Source: a bacterium
GTDB taxonomy: Bacteria > Babelota > Babeliae > Babelales > Vermiphilaceae
NCBI GenBank assembly: GCA_021777215.1
Contig: JAJYDS010000002.1
Span: forward strand, 1 to 64,000
Reading direction: 5' to 3'
Length of the DNA stretch: 64,000 nucleotides
Shown: positions 44,005 through 52,924 of the stretch, piece by piece
Layout: each line of letters opens with the position of its first letter
Position numbering within the stretch: position 1 is the first letter of the stretch
Translations under genes and position numbers: made by a program
The notes under the pieces: generated by a model
Told to the model about the DNA's origin: nothing
Database searches by the model: none
Seen by the model: the letters and a program-made list of their open reading frames with translations, nothing else

Positions 44005-44189
44005 TTGTTTGGATTTGGACAAAATATTGTTGATCAGGGAGAAGAAGCCTACCATATAATGCGCCATTATTTCAACACAATGATTGTGGGGGGGCAGGTG
44101 TTGTATTTCCAGTAGCGCAGTATTTGTTTGGGATACAGAATAAAGCCCATTCTCTGTTTCTGCTGGATGCTGCTTGGAAGTTTAATTAA
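44005..44189 (+). pseudogene. Remnant of an outer-membrane protein gene, 3' end
   Basis: The last 30 codons before TAA 44187-44189 read V-V-F-P-V-A-Q-Y-L-F-G-I-Q-N-K-A-H-S, then L-F-L-L-D-A-A-W-K-F-N. This closely matches the end of the next gene (I-A-F-P-A-A-Q-H-L-L-G-E-Q, then I-N-V-A-W-K-F-H). Upstream, matching pieces such as N-I-V-D-Q-G-E-E lie in another frame and are broken by stops. It is a decayed paralog of the gene at 44270, left by a tandem duplication. Confidence 0.65.
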
Positions 44190-44269
44190 CTTAACAATGA
44201 ATAGTAAAACGATTTATTTGGTTCTATAAAAAAGAGAGAAAGCCTGAAAATTATTTTTGGAGAGAGCAG

Positions 44270-45208
44270 ATGAAGTATACCTATCGCCTGTTGATTGCGC
44301 ATAAGCATTTTCAAAAGATACTCTTATGCATGTTAATGGGCGGCGCGATGCATCTATGCTCTGCGCGAGAGGAAGAAAAAGTACCCCATGTCGAGCAGGG
44401 AAATTTTGCCTTGCCAACTTCGCAGGAGTTGGGCCCATTATTTAGTTTTGGTCAAACGGTTATCGGAAAAAAGGATTTGCTTGCTTTGGGGGTTGGCGGA
44501 TATACAAAAGATAAAAAAAACTATGCTTTTGATCTTGTGCCGGCATTGTTATATGGTGTGAGTGATACGTTTGCTCTGTTAATGGGTTATCCTATATCAG
44601 CAAAACAGAATGCGCCATCTGCTGATTCTTCGGGTGTAGACAACCCATTTTTACCTGCTATGGGCGATCTCTTTGTGCAAGGAGAATACGCCTTTTTCAA
44701 TAAAGATACAGCAACCTGGGCCAATCAAGCGACCATCCTTGCGTTCCTTTCTTTGCCCACCGGTAGTTGTAAACAACAAGCACAGACAGGCTATGGATCG
44801 CCAACGTTTTTTTTTGGTGCTACCGCAAGCCATATGAGCATCAATTGGTATCTTTTTGGCGAACTTGGATTATTGCTCCCTACCCGACATCGTACGGGTA
44901 CTTGTTTTGGCAGGCAATTCTGGTATGCGGCAGGATTTTCACGGAATATTGCCTATAGCGAGAGAAACTGGCTATTTGATTGGCTGGTAGAACTTGATGG
45001 AATAGTGAGTATGCGTGATGTTTGGAAGGGGATAGTTGATCCTAATTCTGGGGGTACTAGTTTTTTTATTGCACCATCTCTCTTTTTTTCAACGCAACGC
45101 TTTTCATTGCAAGGCGGTATTGCATTTCCGGCAGCACAGCATTTATTAGGCGAGCAATATAAGATTCATTATTCGATACTTATCAATGTGGCATGGAAGT
45201 TTCATTGA
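44270..45208 (+). CDS. Outer-membrane beta-barrel protein, transporter-like
   Basis: 312 residues with TGGAGAGAG before the ATG. The signal peptide core is I-L-L-C-M-L-M-G-G-A-M-H-L-C-S-A. The mature chain alternates short hydrophobic strands with turns (F-A-L-L-M-G-Y-P-I, A-T-I-L-A-F-L-S-L-P-T-G, Y-L-F-G-E-L-G-L-L-L-P) and ends I-L-I-N-V-A-W-K-F-H. This is a pattern of roughly 12-strand barrels of the MetA-pathway/phenol-degradation type; that family link is only a resemblance. It is unrelated in motifs to the eleven-copy array family. A broken paralog lies immediately upstream. Confidence 0.75.
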   Translation: MKYTYRLLIAHKHFQKILLCMLMGGAMHLCSAREEEKVPHVEQGNFALPTSQELGPLFSFGQTVIGKKDLLALGVGGYTKDKKNYAFDLVPALLYGVSDTFALLMGYPISAKQNAPSADSSGVDNPFLPAMGDLFVQGEYAFFNKDTATWANQATILAFLSLPTGSCKQQAQTGYGSPTFFFGATASHMSINWYLFGELGLLLPTRHRTGTCFGRQFWYAAGFSRNIAYSERNWLFDWLVELDGIVSMRDVWKGIVDPNSGGTSFFIAPSLFFSTQRFSLQGGIAFPAAQHLLGEQYKIHYSILINVAWKFH

Positions 45209-45365
45209 TTTGATTCCAGTGGTGTGCTTACTTTTCAGTCTCAGTTTTTATTCTCAGATTCATTGTTTTGGGCGCAGTCTTATGAGGGCTTCTATTTGAA
45301 ATTTCTATGGGAGCCAGAGGAAGCGTTAGAAAAGAGGGCTTGTTTTTCTCTATTCTAAAAAGTGT

Positions 45366-45415
45366 CCAAAAAATGAGCGGGCCTACTGCCAGCCAAGAGG
45401 TGTCTAGGTAGGCCC
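45366..45415 (-). terminator. Terminator of the metallo-hydrolase gene
   Basis: GGGCCTAC (45379-45386) pairs with GTAGGCCC (45408-45415). On the minus strand the stem is followed by GCTCATTTTTT. It begins about 25 bases after the gene's stop. Confidence 0.7.
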
Positions 45416-45438
45416 TCAAAGATTATTTGAGTTGTTTT

Positions 45439-46650
45439 TTATAGTGTATGAGCGTTCTCAGGAAGTCGCTCGTATTGTGCTAGATTATTCAGCGCATTGT
45501 TGCTGCTGAGTATATCGATAATAGATTTTGTTTGTCCGAACTGAAAGAGCAGGCATTGTTTATTCTCAAGCTCTGCGTGCCGATGTTGCCAGTGTTGCGC
45601 GAGCCGTATGAGCGGCATTTCAGGTATATAACTTTCGCAGCTAAAGGTTCCCCAATGGATTGGTACAAATATTTGGGCGCCCAAATCTAAAAAGGCGGTT
45701 ATGGCGTCTTTAGGACCAATATGTTCATCGGAGCTTTTTATAGGATGAATAGGCATAAGCGCGACATCGATGATGGGGAATGCTTTGCCTATTTCTTTAA
45801 AGTGAGGGCCATAGCCTGAATCACCGGCGCAGTAGATGGTTGAGCCATTGCATTCGATCATCCAGCTACTCCAGAGGGCTGTGTTAACATCGAGCAATTT
45901 TCTGCAGGACCAGTGTCGTGCGGGCAGGCAAGTTATGGTCAGGAGCTGTTTATCAGTGTTTGATTCGGTGTTTGTGCGCTGTTTTGGCATGATGACTTCT
46001 TGTTCCCACCAATTTTTTTCGATACTTTTTTGTATGCCCATGGTGTTAAAGAGCTTTGCGTTGCCAATCGGGAGAATAAAAAGAGGATTGTCGCGGGCAG
46101 CAAGCGCCTTGAGCGTGACAAAGTCTGTGTGATCTGCGTGATTATGAGAAATAAGTACATAGTCGATAGGAGGGAGCTGCGCGAGAGCGAATCCCGGCTT
46201 GTGTGTGCGGCGCAGTGGAGGACATTCGCCAAAAACAGGATCTATGAGAATATTCTGCCCGCCGATTTGGATTAAAAAAGAAGAATGGTTTATCCAGGTA
46301 AGCAGGAGTTCGGTTGAGCGCGAAGGAATTTCCGGTTTTTCTACCGTGGGCCATTGACAGAGTGGTTGTTTTTTTATGCCTAGCGCGTGTGGCAACTCAC
46401 GCATGAGAAGGACGGGTAATTTGTAGGGAATACTGGTAAAGTGGCTCCACACGGAGGTTGATTCATACTCTTCTTGGCTGTAATAATAGCGGCCATCTCG
46501 GTATACCGGCAGAGTATGTTTTTGCTGTTCTGCGTTGCACCAGTGAGTCGCGCACGTGCTTGCTGCGAGCAATAAAAGTGCACGAATACTTTTTTGCGAT
46601 GGGTAGGTGGTGCCTTTTTTAAAACTTAACAGCAGCTTTTGCATGTACAT
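45439..46650 (-). CDS. Exported metallo-beta-lactamase-fold hydrolase, NAPE-PLD/UlaG-like
   Basis: 403 residues. The N-terminus has a hydrophobic signal (A-L-L-L-L-A-A-S-T-C-A-T-H-W-C-N-A), so the enzyme should act in the periplasm or outside. Metal motifs are complete: H-N-H-A-D-H-T-D (HxHxDH), H-W-S after L-P-A-R, the bridging Asp in Y-C-A-G-D-S-G-Y-G and a last His in P-I-H-W-G-T-F. The region W-I-N-H-S-S-F-L-I-Q, then I-L-I-D-P-V-F, resembles N-acyl-phosphatidylethanolamine phospholipase D, where the substrate is a membrane lipid; UlaG-type lactonases share part of it. Lipid hydrolysis is inference. It is transcribed alone, with a terminator after it. Confidence 0.82.
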   Translation of the reverse strand: MYMQKLLLSFKKGTTYPSQKSIRALLLLAASTCATHWCNAEQQKHTLPVYRDGRYYYSQEEYESTSVWSHFTSIPYKLPVLLMRELPHALGIKKQPLCQWPTVEKPEIPSRSTELLLTWINHSSFLIQIGGQNILIDPVFGECPPLRRTHKPGFALAQLPPIDYVLISHNHADHTDFVTLKALAARDNPLFILPIGNAKLFNTMGIQKSIEKNWWEQEVIMPKQRTNTESNTDKQLLTITCLPARHWSCRKLLDVNTALWSSWMIECNGSTIYCAGDSGYGPHFKEIGKAFPIIDVALMPIHPIKSSDEHIGPKDAITAFLDLGAQIFVPIHWGTFSCESYIPEMPLIRLAQHWQHRHAELENKQCLLFQFGQTKSIIDILSSNNALNNLAQYERLPENAHTL

Positions 46651-46843
46651 ATCTTTCTTTTTTAAAAGAACTTTTTAAAAGGTATCTTCAGAATACTCGG
46701 GGATTGTGTCTGCGTCAAAAGGGTGCGCTCTTCCTGGTTTGGTATGGGATTTCGCTTTTTGCCAGAGGAGATGCTTGCTTATTTTTATCCTCCTCGGGCA
46801 CTCTAAAAGAGGAGGAGCTTTTAAGGGGAAAGAAGGAGGCAGA

Positions 46844-47404
46844 ATGAAAGAATGGTATTTAGAATGTGGGGCGATTGTCTGCTTAATGAGCGCAGTGTTT
46901 TGTGCTGCTCGTCAGCAGGATTTTGCTCTAAAGCAAGTACAGCAAGCATTTGCTCGCTTCGCAGCCGCAAAACAGGAACTTACACAAGAACGTATAAAAA
47001 AAGAAGAAGAACATAAACGGGATATGAGTGGGCCTTATTATGCATTGCGTACGGCATGTGGCGATCAAAAAATTTTTAGAGCGCGCGTTGCGGTATTACA
47101 ATTGCCTGAATTTGTGCAACAAGTTAACACGGTGATAAATGCGGGTAAAGCATATGTGCGAAAAAGGTTGGAATACCTAGCGGCGCATGAGGATAAAATT
47201 AACGGTCAGGTAAAAAGGCGTGCGTTTCAGGATATGTTTCGCCTTGATTTTATGTACCTTGTTGCACTGACATCGCCGCGGGGAGCTGATGCATTAACCC
47301 AGGGGTGGGAAGATCGAGTTGACAGTTCTTTGCAAGAAGATGCGCTGTGGACGCCAAAAGAGGTCTTTCAACAGAGTGCCATTATAGATTTATTACACTT
47401 TTGA
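46844..47404 (+). CDS. Small exported helical protein, unknown
   Basis: 186 residues from ATG 46844 with AAGGAGG upstream; the open frame to 46706 is not supported as coding. Signal peptide C-G-A-I-V-C-L-M-S-A-V-F-C-A-A. A Gln/Glu/Lys-rich coiled-coil-like helix (A-L-K-Q-V-Q-Q-A-F-A-R-F and beyond, to about residue 60) is followed by a more globular helical part with Phe and Asp. No family recognised. Confidence 0.72.
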   Translation: MKEWYLECGAIVCLMSAVFCAARQQDFALKQVQQAFARFAAAKQELTQERIKKEEEHKRDMSGPYYALRTACGDQKIFRARVAVLQLPEFVQQVNTVINAGKAYVRKRLEYLAAHEDKINGQVKRRAFQDMFRLDFMYLVALTSPRGADALTQGWEDRVDSSLQEDALWTPKEVFQQSAIIDLLHF

Positions 47405-47495
47405 GCGAGAGTTGTGGTTTTAGTCTATTGTAATGCAAAGTAGTGCAGAATATGAGCTATGCATATTTTGCATTACTTTTTTTGATTCTGCGTTT

Positions 47496-49521
47496 TTATT
47501 TGTTTAGTTTTTTCCTGTTTTTCCAAAGTATCTTTACGAGTTTTTCATCAATGAGCGTAGGTACGTCACCACGAGAACGTATGCTGATGTTTCTGAAATT
47601 TACTTGTGTTAATGTCGCGGTGGATTTTTCTCTGGATTCGAGAGCTTGAAAAAGCTCTCGCAGACTTATCCAGCGGTATTCACGATCGTTTGGTTTCCTG
47701 TCGTCGGTTTTTTTAACGATATATACAGCCGGTTCTTTTGAAAGTTGTTCTTCTTCTGGGTTTTTTATGCTGATAGTGGTATTAGACTTAGTGATCCCAA
47801 AGGCATACATTCCTTTGCGCCCCACCAATATATGCGCTTCTGGTTTTGGTGAACGAGGGCTGCTTAACATTGCTTGCCATACGGCATCAACATTTGAAAG
47901 GGCGACGTATGCTTGTTCTTGTGGCAAGGGGATCATTTGGGGCGCTTGCTGAGAAGCTTGAGAGGGAGCGGGTCTGCTTACTGCCTGGCTTATAGTTGCT
48001 GGTGCGCTGTGTGCAGCGCCATCCGCCTCTCGCGCCGGGCTCATGAGCTGTTGATTGATTGTTTGGGCATACTCATGCAGTGTATCAGGAGAGCTATCTC
48101 TGTCATATGCGGTAATGAGATAGTTGTTGATTGTTGCATGTAAGCGGGAATCTTTACTCAGTTGTGTGCCGTTGACGGAGTCGTAGATTTTGAGCATTTC
48201 TTCAAAAAACACCAGGTCGTTTTCGGCAGACCTATGTAGCGGCGTGCGTACTTTGTCGGGGTGGAAGATAAGGGTGACTTGGAGGCCGTATTGTTTAATT
48301 GTATCTACGCATGCGCTTCGGCCAAGAGCGCTTGCTAGCCACTGCATGTCGTTGCCAAAGGCGCCGGCGCCGACAAGGGTCGAAAAGAGACGGCTTTTGT
48401 GGGTATGTGCCGCAGCTTTTATAGTGTCTTCATAGCAGGCGTTTATCACCATTTGTGCCGCATCTTGTATCTGTTGTGACTCTTTATCCAGGCCGCTTAC
48501 GTTAAGAGCGAAGGTGAACAATTGATTCACCACTTGTGTGCGGTCGGTATCGATATGCCCATCAGACCCAGTGCAGACTGAAAGTCTTTGTTGTGCGCCA
48601 TCACCTTTTTCTTGTCCGGTATTTTCTTATCCATAGCCGCTGGTGACTACTACGTCAGTATGTAATCCGATGCATACTTTTTGTATATCATCAGGATCAT
48701 AGGAATAGTCTTCCAGCGCTTTTTTATCGATGGATACTTTGTGTCGGCTGTCGGCGGTGAAATGGCCATGCATGGGTAGTTTATTGCGCAGATTTTTCAA
48801 AAGGTAGTGCGGCTCGCCCATGCAATATTTACGCCAGAATGCTGCGCCTGCGGTTGCTACGCATGCTTCTTCCCCCTGTACCGCATGAGGAAACATGTTT
48901 TCCAGAAAAGAGGATTGCATGGCCATGCCGCCTTCTAAGGGACCAAAAGGGGTAGAGGCAATTTGAAAGAGGGGCATGTTTATTTTTTTTATACGATTGT
49001 AAGTAGCGTATGTCTGCTTCCCAGGGAACCCAAGGATCGCTTACTAAAATGCTAAAATAAGGGTGGGGGTTATTGGTGCTTTTGGCAGGCTGAGTTCTTG
49101 TATACTCAATAATGCAAAAGTACTGTGAAAAATAGCGGCGCGGCGATATTGGCCATCCGGATCGGTAAACTTGAGCGCCCACGGCTTTCCGCTTGCGTGA
49201 GCAGTTTTTTCAGGGTTGAAGGGATTGCCAATACTCCAACGATACACTTCTCGAAATTCTCTTTCAGTAACGCCTGTTAGATCTTCAATAAAATTTTTTC
49301 GTGGGTTGAGGGTTTGTCCCCTGCGCCACCAAGCTTGCTCGGGTCGGGTGGCCATGCTTGCCCAAATGGGAGCGGGAATAGCGGGTTGCGTGGGACAGAT
49401 AGCTGCTATCGGCGCGTTTGTCTGTGCGGTTGGTTGCATGGCATGCATCAGAGGATTTGCAAGACACGCAAGTGCATACCAAGAGAGAGTAAGTAACTGT
49501 CGTATATCGTATTTTTTGCAT
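47496..49521 (-). pseudogene. Decayed secreted macro-domain-like protein (Legionella MavL-like pattern)
   Basis: Four pieces of one gene can be assembled, about 675 codons in all. ATG 49521 (GGAG upstream) with one A removed from the run 49512-49517 gives a signal peptide L-L-T-L-S-W-Y-A-L-A-C-L-A-N-P-L-M-H-A. One A must be added at 49080-49083 and one removed from the run 48983-48990. Then an in-frame TAA at 48627-48629 interrupts the protein. The core reads N-P-R-K-N-F-I-E-D-L-T-G-V-T, Q-I-A-S-T-P-F-G-P-L-E-G-G, A-V-Q-G-E-E-A-C-V-A-T-A-G-A and L-F-S-T-L-V-G-A-G-A-F-G-N-D-M-Q-W-L. I recognise this pattern from macro-domain-fold ADP-ribose-binding proteins of Legionella and giant viruses. The C-terminal 190 residues are Pro/Ser-rich, then unknown. 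Family assignment is moderate; decay is clear unless the assembly is wrong. Confidence 0.65.
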
Positions 49522-49566
49522 AAGAGAAACTCCACGTTAAAGGCAGGTATGCTTTTACGATACCAA

Positions 49567-49605
49567 TAAAAAGAAGCCCAAAGCAACTGATTGCCACGGG
49601 CTTCT
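49567..49605 (-). terminator. Rho-independent terminator of ychF
   Basis: AGAAGCCC (49572-49579) pairs with GGGCTTCT (49598-49605); on the minus strand a TTTTTATT tail follows. Confidence 0.8.
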
Positions 49606-49627
49606 TTTGTTAGCGTATGTATACGTG

Positions 49628-50746
49628 TTAGACGGCGAATTTTACGTGGACAATGTCGCCATCTTGTACGATATAGTCTTGACCTTCGGTGCGCATTTTG
49701 CCAATTTCTTTTACCTTTGCTTCGCTGCCGGCGCTTACTAAGTCAGCATAGTTAAAAATTTCTGCGCAAATAAATCCGCGTTCTAAATCAGAATGAATTT
49801 CTCCCGCAGCTTGGCGAATAGTGATGCCTTTCTTGATCGGCCACGCGTGAATTTCTTTTGGTCCGCAGGTAAAGAAAGTAATAAGCCCGAGTTTTGCATA
49901 AGTTTTTTGAATAATAGTATCAAGCCCTCGCTCTTTCATGCCCAGCATAGCCATGAATTCATGGGCCTCTTCATCAGGTAATTGTGAAATTTCACCCTCA
50001 GTTTTTGCCGCAACGGCTGCGACATTTTCTATGCCAAAACGGGTGACAAGGGTTTGATATGCAGGATTTTGTTTGTAGGCGTCATTTTCTAGCTCTTGTT
50101 CGGAAATGTTGGCAATTACCAAGAATTCCTTTGCACTCAGAAGTTCGCTGCATGAGGTAAGCGTGCCGGCTTGGTGTACTAATGAGCGCACCGCGGTTAC
50201 GTCGCTTGCATTAAGCGCGGTTTGAATCTTTTGGAGCAAAGCCAACTCGCGTTCATTTTCTTTGCGCTCGGCGGGAGAGCCTTGGGCCTTGCGGACCAAG
50301 CTGTTTACTTTATCTATGCGTTTGGCTACCATTTCCAGATCTTTAAGCATAAGTTCTGCCATGATAATTTCATAATCACTAACAGGATCGATGCTGTCAC
50401 GCGTGTTAGTAATATTGGTATCCTGAAAGCAGCGCAGTACGTGGAGGATTAAATTAACATCGCGAATATGGGTTAAAAATTGATTGCCCAGTCCTTCTCC
50501 TGAAGCGGCACCTTTAACCAACCCTGCGATATCTACAAAAGAGACGGTGGCGGGGATAATTTTTTGAGAATTAAAAAGCTGTAGAAGCTTTTGTAGGCGA
50601 GGATCAGGTACGAAGGTGATGGCCAGGTGAGGATCGATGGTGCAAAAAGGATAATTTTCTGCGGGAACCTGTGACTTGGTGAGTGCATTAAATAAGGTTG
50701 ATTTACCTACATTGGGAAGGCCCACAAGGCCTGCTTTTATTGCCAT
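49628..50746 (-). CDS. ychF: Obg-like ATPase/GTPase YchF
   Basis: 372 residues from ATG 50746 (M-A-I-K-A-G-L-V-G-L-P-N-V-G-K-S), the standard YchF start; the open frame continues upstream to 51007 but that part is not family-like. G1 is G-L-P-N-V-G-K-S and G3 is D-I-A-G-L-V-K-G-A-A-S-G-E-G-L-G. The usual NKxD motif is N-I-S-E, the change that makes YchF prefer ATP. A coiled-coil insert (130-210) and a C-terminal TGS domain (F-F-T-C-G-P-K-E-I-H-A-W) complete it. It associates with ribosomes and stress responses. It is divergent from the next gene to the right. Confidence 0.97.
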   Translation of the reverse strand: MAIKAGLVGLPNVGKSTLFNALTKSQVPAENYPFCTIDPHLAITFVPDPRLQKLLQLFNSQKIIPATVSFVDIAGLVKGAASGEGLGNQFLTHIRDVNLILHVLRCFQDTNITNTRDSIDPVSDYEIIMAELMLKDLEMVAKRIDKVNSLVRKAQGSPAERKENERELALLQKIQTALNASDVTAVRSLVHQAGTLTSCSELLSAKEFLVIANISEQELENDAYKQNPAYQTLVTRFGIENVAAVAAKTEGEISQLPDEEAHEFMAMLGMKERGLDTIIQKTYAKLGLITFFTCGPKEIHAWPIKKGITIRQAAGEIHSDLERGFICAEIFNYADLVSAGSEAKVKEIGKMRTEGQDYIVQDGDIVHVKFAV

Positions 50747-50842
50747 AATTTCTTTTATTTGTTTGGGTTGTATAGACTCTATACCTACAGGGTAACGAAG
50801 AATTGGCGATGGTGCAAGCGTATCTGAGGTGTGGGGCGTATA

Positions 50843-52429
50843 ATGAAGTACTATTTTTATCTGTGCGTGGTTTTGGTTGGTCAGGAAGCTTTGGGTATGC
50901 AATGTAAGGGGATTCATTTGCATCCGAGGCAACCAGCTCGGGGAGCATCGGCGCAAGCGGAGCGCATTTTTGAGTTTAACCAGCATGATTTGCAGTGCCG
51001 CACGCAAGAGAGTGCGGGCTTGCCAGAGATGCGGTCACTGGTACAAGCTCAGCTACTTTTGTCTTTTGCGATTGCTGAGAGAACATCGTTTTTTCATGAC
51101 ATAGATTTTTTTTTAACCGATTGGCAAGAAGAGTTTTGTTCTCGTCCAGAATGTCGATTGGCACATCTGTGTAAACATGAACTTGCTGTATTAGATCGTT
51201 TTGGCGAGCGGTATCAGCGTGCTTTTTTTTCACGAGCGATAGCATCGGGGTTGTTGCCAGAGAAGTGTGATTTTAACACGTTTTGTGCTAGCCCGCGCAA
51301 TCGCTTATGGCTTTTTCAGGAGTGTTATCATTTTTTCTATGCTCATTGTAATTGTCGCTCTATTTTTTCACTTTTTTTCCATGCAAAGGCTGAGGGACTT
51401 GTTGCCAAACAGGTTACCTATGCACAATTTTGTGCAGGTGATCAGTTGCAAAGTCAGAGGAGTGCTTTACTCCATAAAGTGTGCAATGATAAGCAACTGC
51501 CCAAATCAGCGCTGACTGCATTGTCACATAAAGAGAGCTCTGATGTTCCCTGTCATAGGGCGTGTGAGCATGAAAAAGCGTGTATTTTTGATTGTGGCAA
51601 TGCGTGTGCAGGTAGGGGGATTCCCCTGTTTTTATCATTATTAAGACGTATTAATAATTCAGTTGATGCTGAGTTTCTGGGTTCTTGTGCGCATGAGGTG
51701 AATGCTTTTTTATCCGGGCTTGCGAGTCCTACTTTACCGGAGGACGAACAGTTGGCTGATTCACCACTGAACTCGCCTGGTTCGCTGACTCTTTCTCCGG
51801 ATAGCTCTGCACCGCCGAGGCCCGTAGGGCACGACAGGCTTGCACTGTTAAAAAGTGTGTTGCACCAAAATTGGCAAATGCTTGGCACATTGTTTTCTTT
51901 TAGCTGGCAGGAATTTAAAGCTGATGATGATCATGCGGAACTTAAAACTGAAGAAGAAGAGGGTGGATGGTATACAGGAACCGCATCACCAGCAACACAG
52001 ATGGCTCAGCTGGTAGCGCATGAGGAATTACGCAAAAAAAAGGAATTAAAGGAGTTGAGCGATGTCGTGGCGACGACTAATCCACCAACACGCATCTTTT
52101 ACTATCAGTGTTCTTTAACCGAAACTCAGAAGAAAATTTCAGACGATATTATTCGTATGTGTGTTTCACGCATGGTTACTTCGCCGTTTAAGGGCACCAT
52201 GCATCGTGATGCGCAAGCACGTATTCTTGGCCTGTTTGATCGTGTGATAGTGCGCCAGTGTGCGCAGACGTGTCTGCGTTGTTTGCAAGAAAAAGAACAA
52301 ACAGCGCGAGAGGTTGCGCGTGAGCAAGCAGGGCTGGAGGCATTGCTTGCATGGATGGCCAAACAAGAAGCGCTTCCAACACTAAGTAGAAAAAAAGAAA
52401 TAGGTTTGCGATGTCTGACTGAGAAATAG
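50843..52429 (+). CDS. Large exported Cys/His-rich protein, unknown
   Basis: 528 residues from ATG 50843, with an upstream in-frame GTG (50831) as a weaker start. Signal peptide Y-F-Y-L-C-V-V-L-V-G-Q-E-A-L-G. The first 290 residues are helical with many Cys and His (C-S-R-P-E-C, C-K-H, Y-A-H-C-N-C, C-H-R-A-C-E-H-E-K-A-C), suggesting disulfides or metal sites. Residues 300-335 are a Pro/Ser-rich linker (L-N-S-P-G-S-L-T-L-S-P-D-S-S-A). The rest is helical, with a Glu-rich patch and a coiled-coil end containing C-A-Q-T-C-L-R-C. No family recognised; it could be host-directed. Confidence 0.72.
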   Translation: MKYYFYLCVVLVGQEALGMQCKGIHLHPRQPARGASAQAERIFEFNQHDLQCRTQESAGLPEMRSLVQAQLLLSFAIAERTSFFHDIDFFLTDWQEEFCSRPECRLAHLCKHELAVLDRFGERYQRAFFSRAIASGLLPEKCDFNTFCASPRNRLWLFQECYHFFYAHCNCRSIFSLFFHAKAEGLVAKQVTYAQFCAGDQLQSQRSALLHKVCNDKQLPKSALTALSHKESSDVPCHRACEHEKACIFDCGNACAGRGIPLFLSLLRRINNSVDAEFLGSCAHEVNAFLSGLASPTLPEDEQLADSPLNSPGSLTLSPDSSAPPRPVGHDRLALLKSVLHQNWQMLGTLFSFSWQEFKADDDHAELKTEEEEGGWYTGTASPATQMAQLVAHEELRKKKELKELSDVVATTNPPTRIFYYQCSLTETQKKISDDIIRMCVSRMVTSPFKGTMHRDAQARILGLFDRVIVRQCAQTCLRCLQEKEQTAREVAREQAGLEALLAWMAKQEALPTLSRKKEIGLRCLTEK

Positions 52430-52560
52430 ATTGATTGTTGGGATTATTTTGCAAAAAAAATAGGTTCAAGGTAGAGTGAAAATATCCTTCTTGGTAGTGA
52501 AGGGCACTTTGGATTTGTCCAGAGTGATGTATATTATTATTTTTTTCAAAAGGAGCGGCT

Positions 52561-52803
52561 ATGTTTAAACGTTTGTTTGCTAATCTTACTTGGTTGATCA
52601 CCTCATTGGGAGCAATTCATCTGGGTCTTGTTGCATTTGGCTATGATATTTTTACCACTACATTTTTTCTTACGACCGCACACTCCTGGGTGTTGCCTAT
52701 TCATTATGTAGTTGGCGTTGCCGGTCTGCTTAGCTTGCTTATGTATTTTTACATGATGACATGCTCGTACTGCGACGCCTCGGGAAATTGCTCTTGTAAG
52801 TAG
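52561..52803 (+). CDS. Small membrane protein, DUF378 (YuzA-like)
   Basis: 80 residues; AAAAGGAG lies upstream. Two membrane helices: W-L-I-T-S-L-G-A-I-H-L-G-L-V-A-F-G and V-V-G-V-A-G-L-L-S-L-L-M-Y-F. The first helix with the G-A-I-H-x-G-L-V-A pattern, a loop and the second helix with Y-x-V-G-V-A-G match the DUF378 layout, whose function is unknown. Unusual here is the short tail C-S-Y-C-D-A-S-G-N-C-S-C-K with four Cys in 12 residues. It is followed directly by a terminator. Confidence 0.8.
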   Translation: MFKRLFANLTWLITSLGAIHLGLVAFGYDIFTTTFFLTTAHSWVLPIHYVVGVAGLLSLLMYFYMMTCSYCDASGNCSCK

Positions 52804-52824
52804 TTCTCAGGCGGTTGATTTTTT

Positions 52825-52851
52825 AGAGGGGCCAAATAGGTCCCTCTTTTT
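52825..52851 (+). terminator. Rho-independent terminator after the DUF378 gene
   Basis: AGAGGGGCC pairs with GGTCCCTCT around a five-base AAATA loop and is followed by TTTTTAG. Confidence 0.85.
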
Positions 52852-52924
52852 AGTTGGCTAAGATTGTTTATCGTTGCGATTCGCTTTGAGTGGCTCGTTG
52901 AGCGCCATTGTTTGCTTGACCTAT

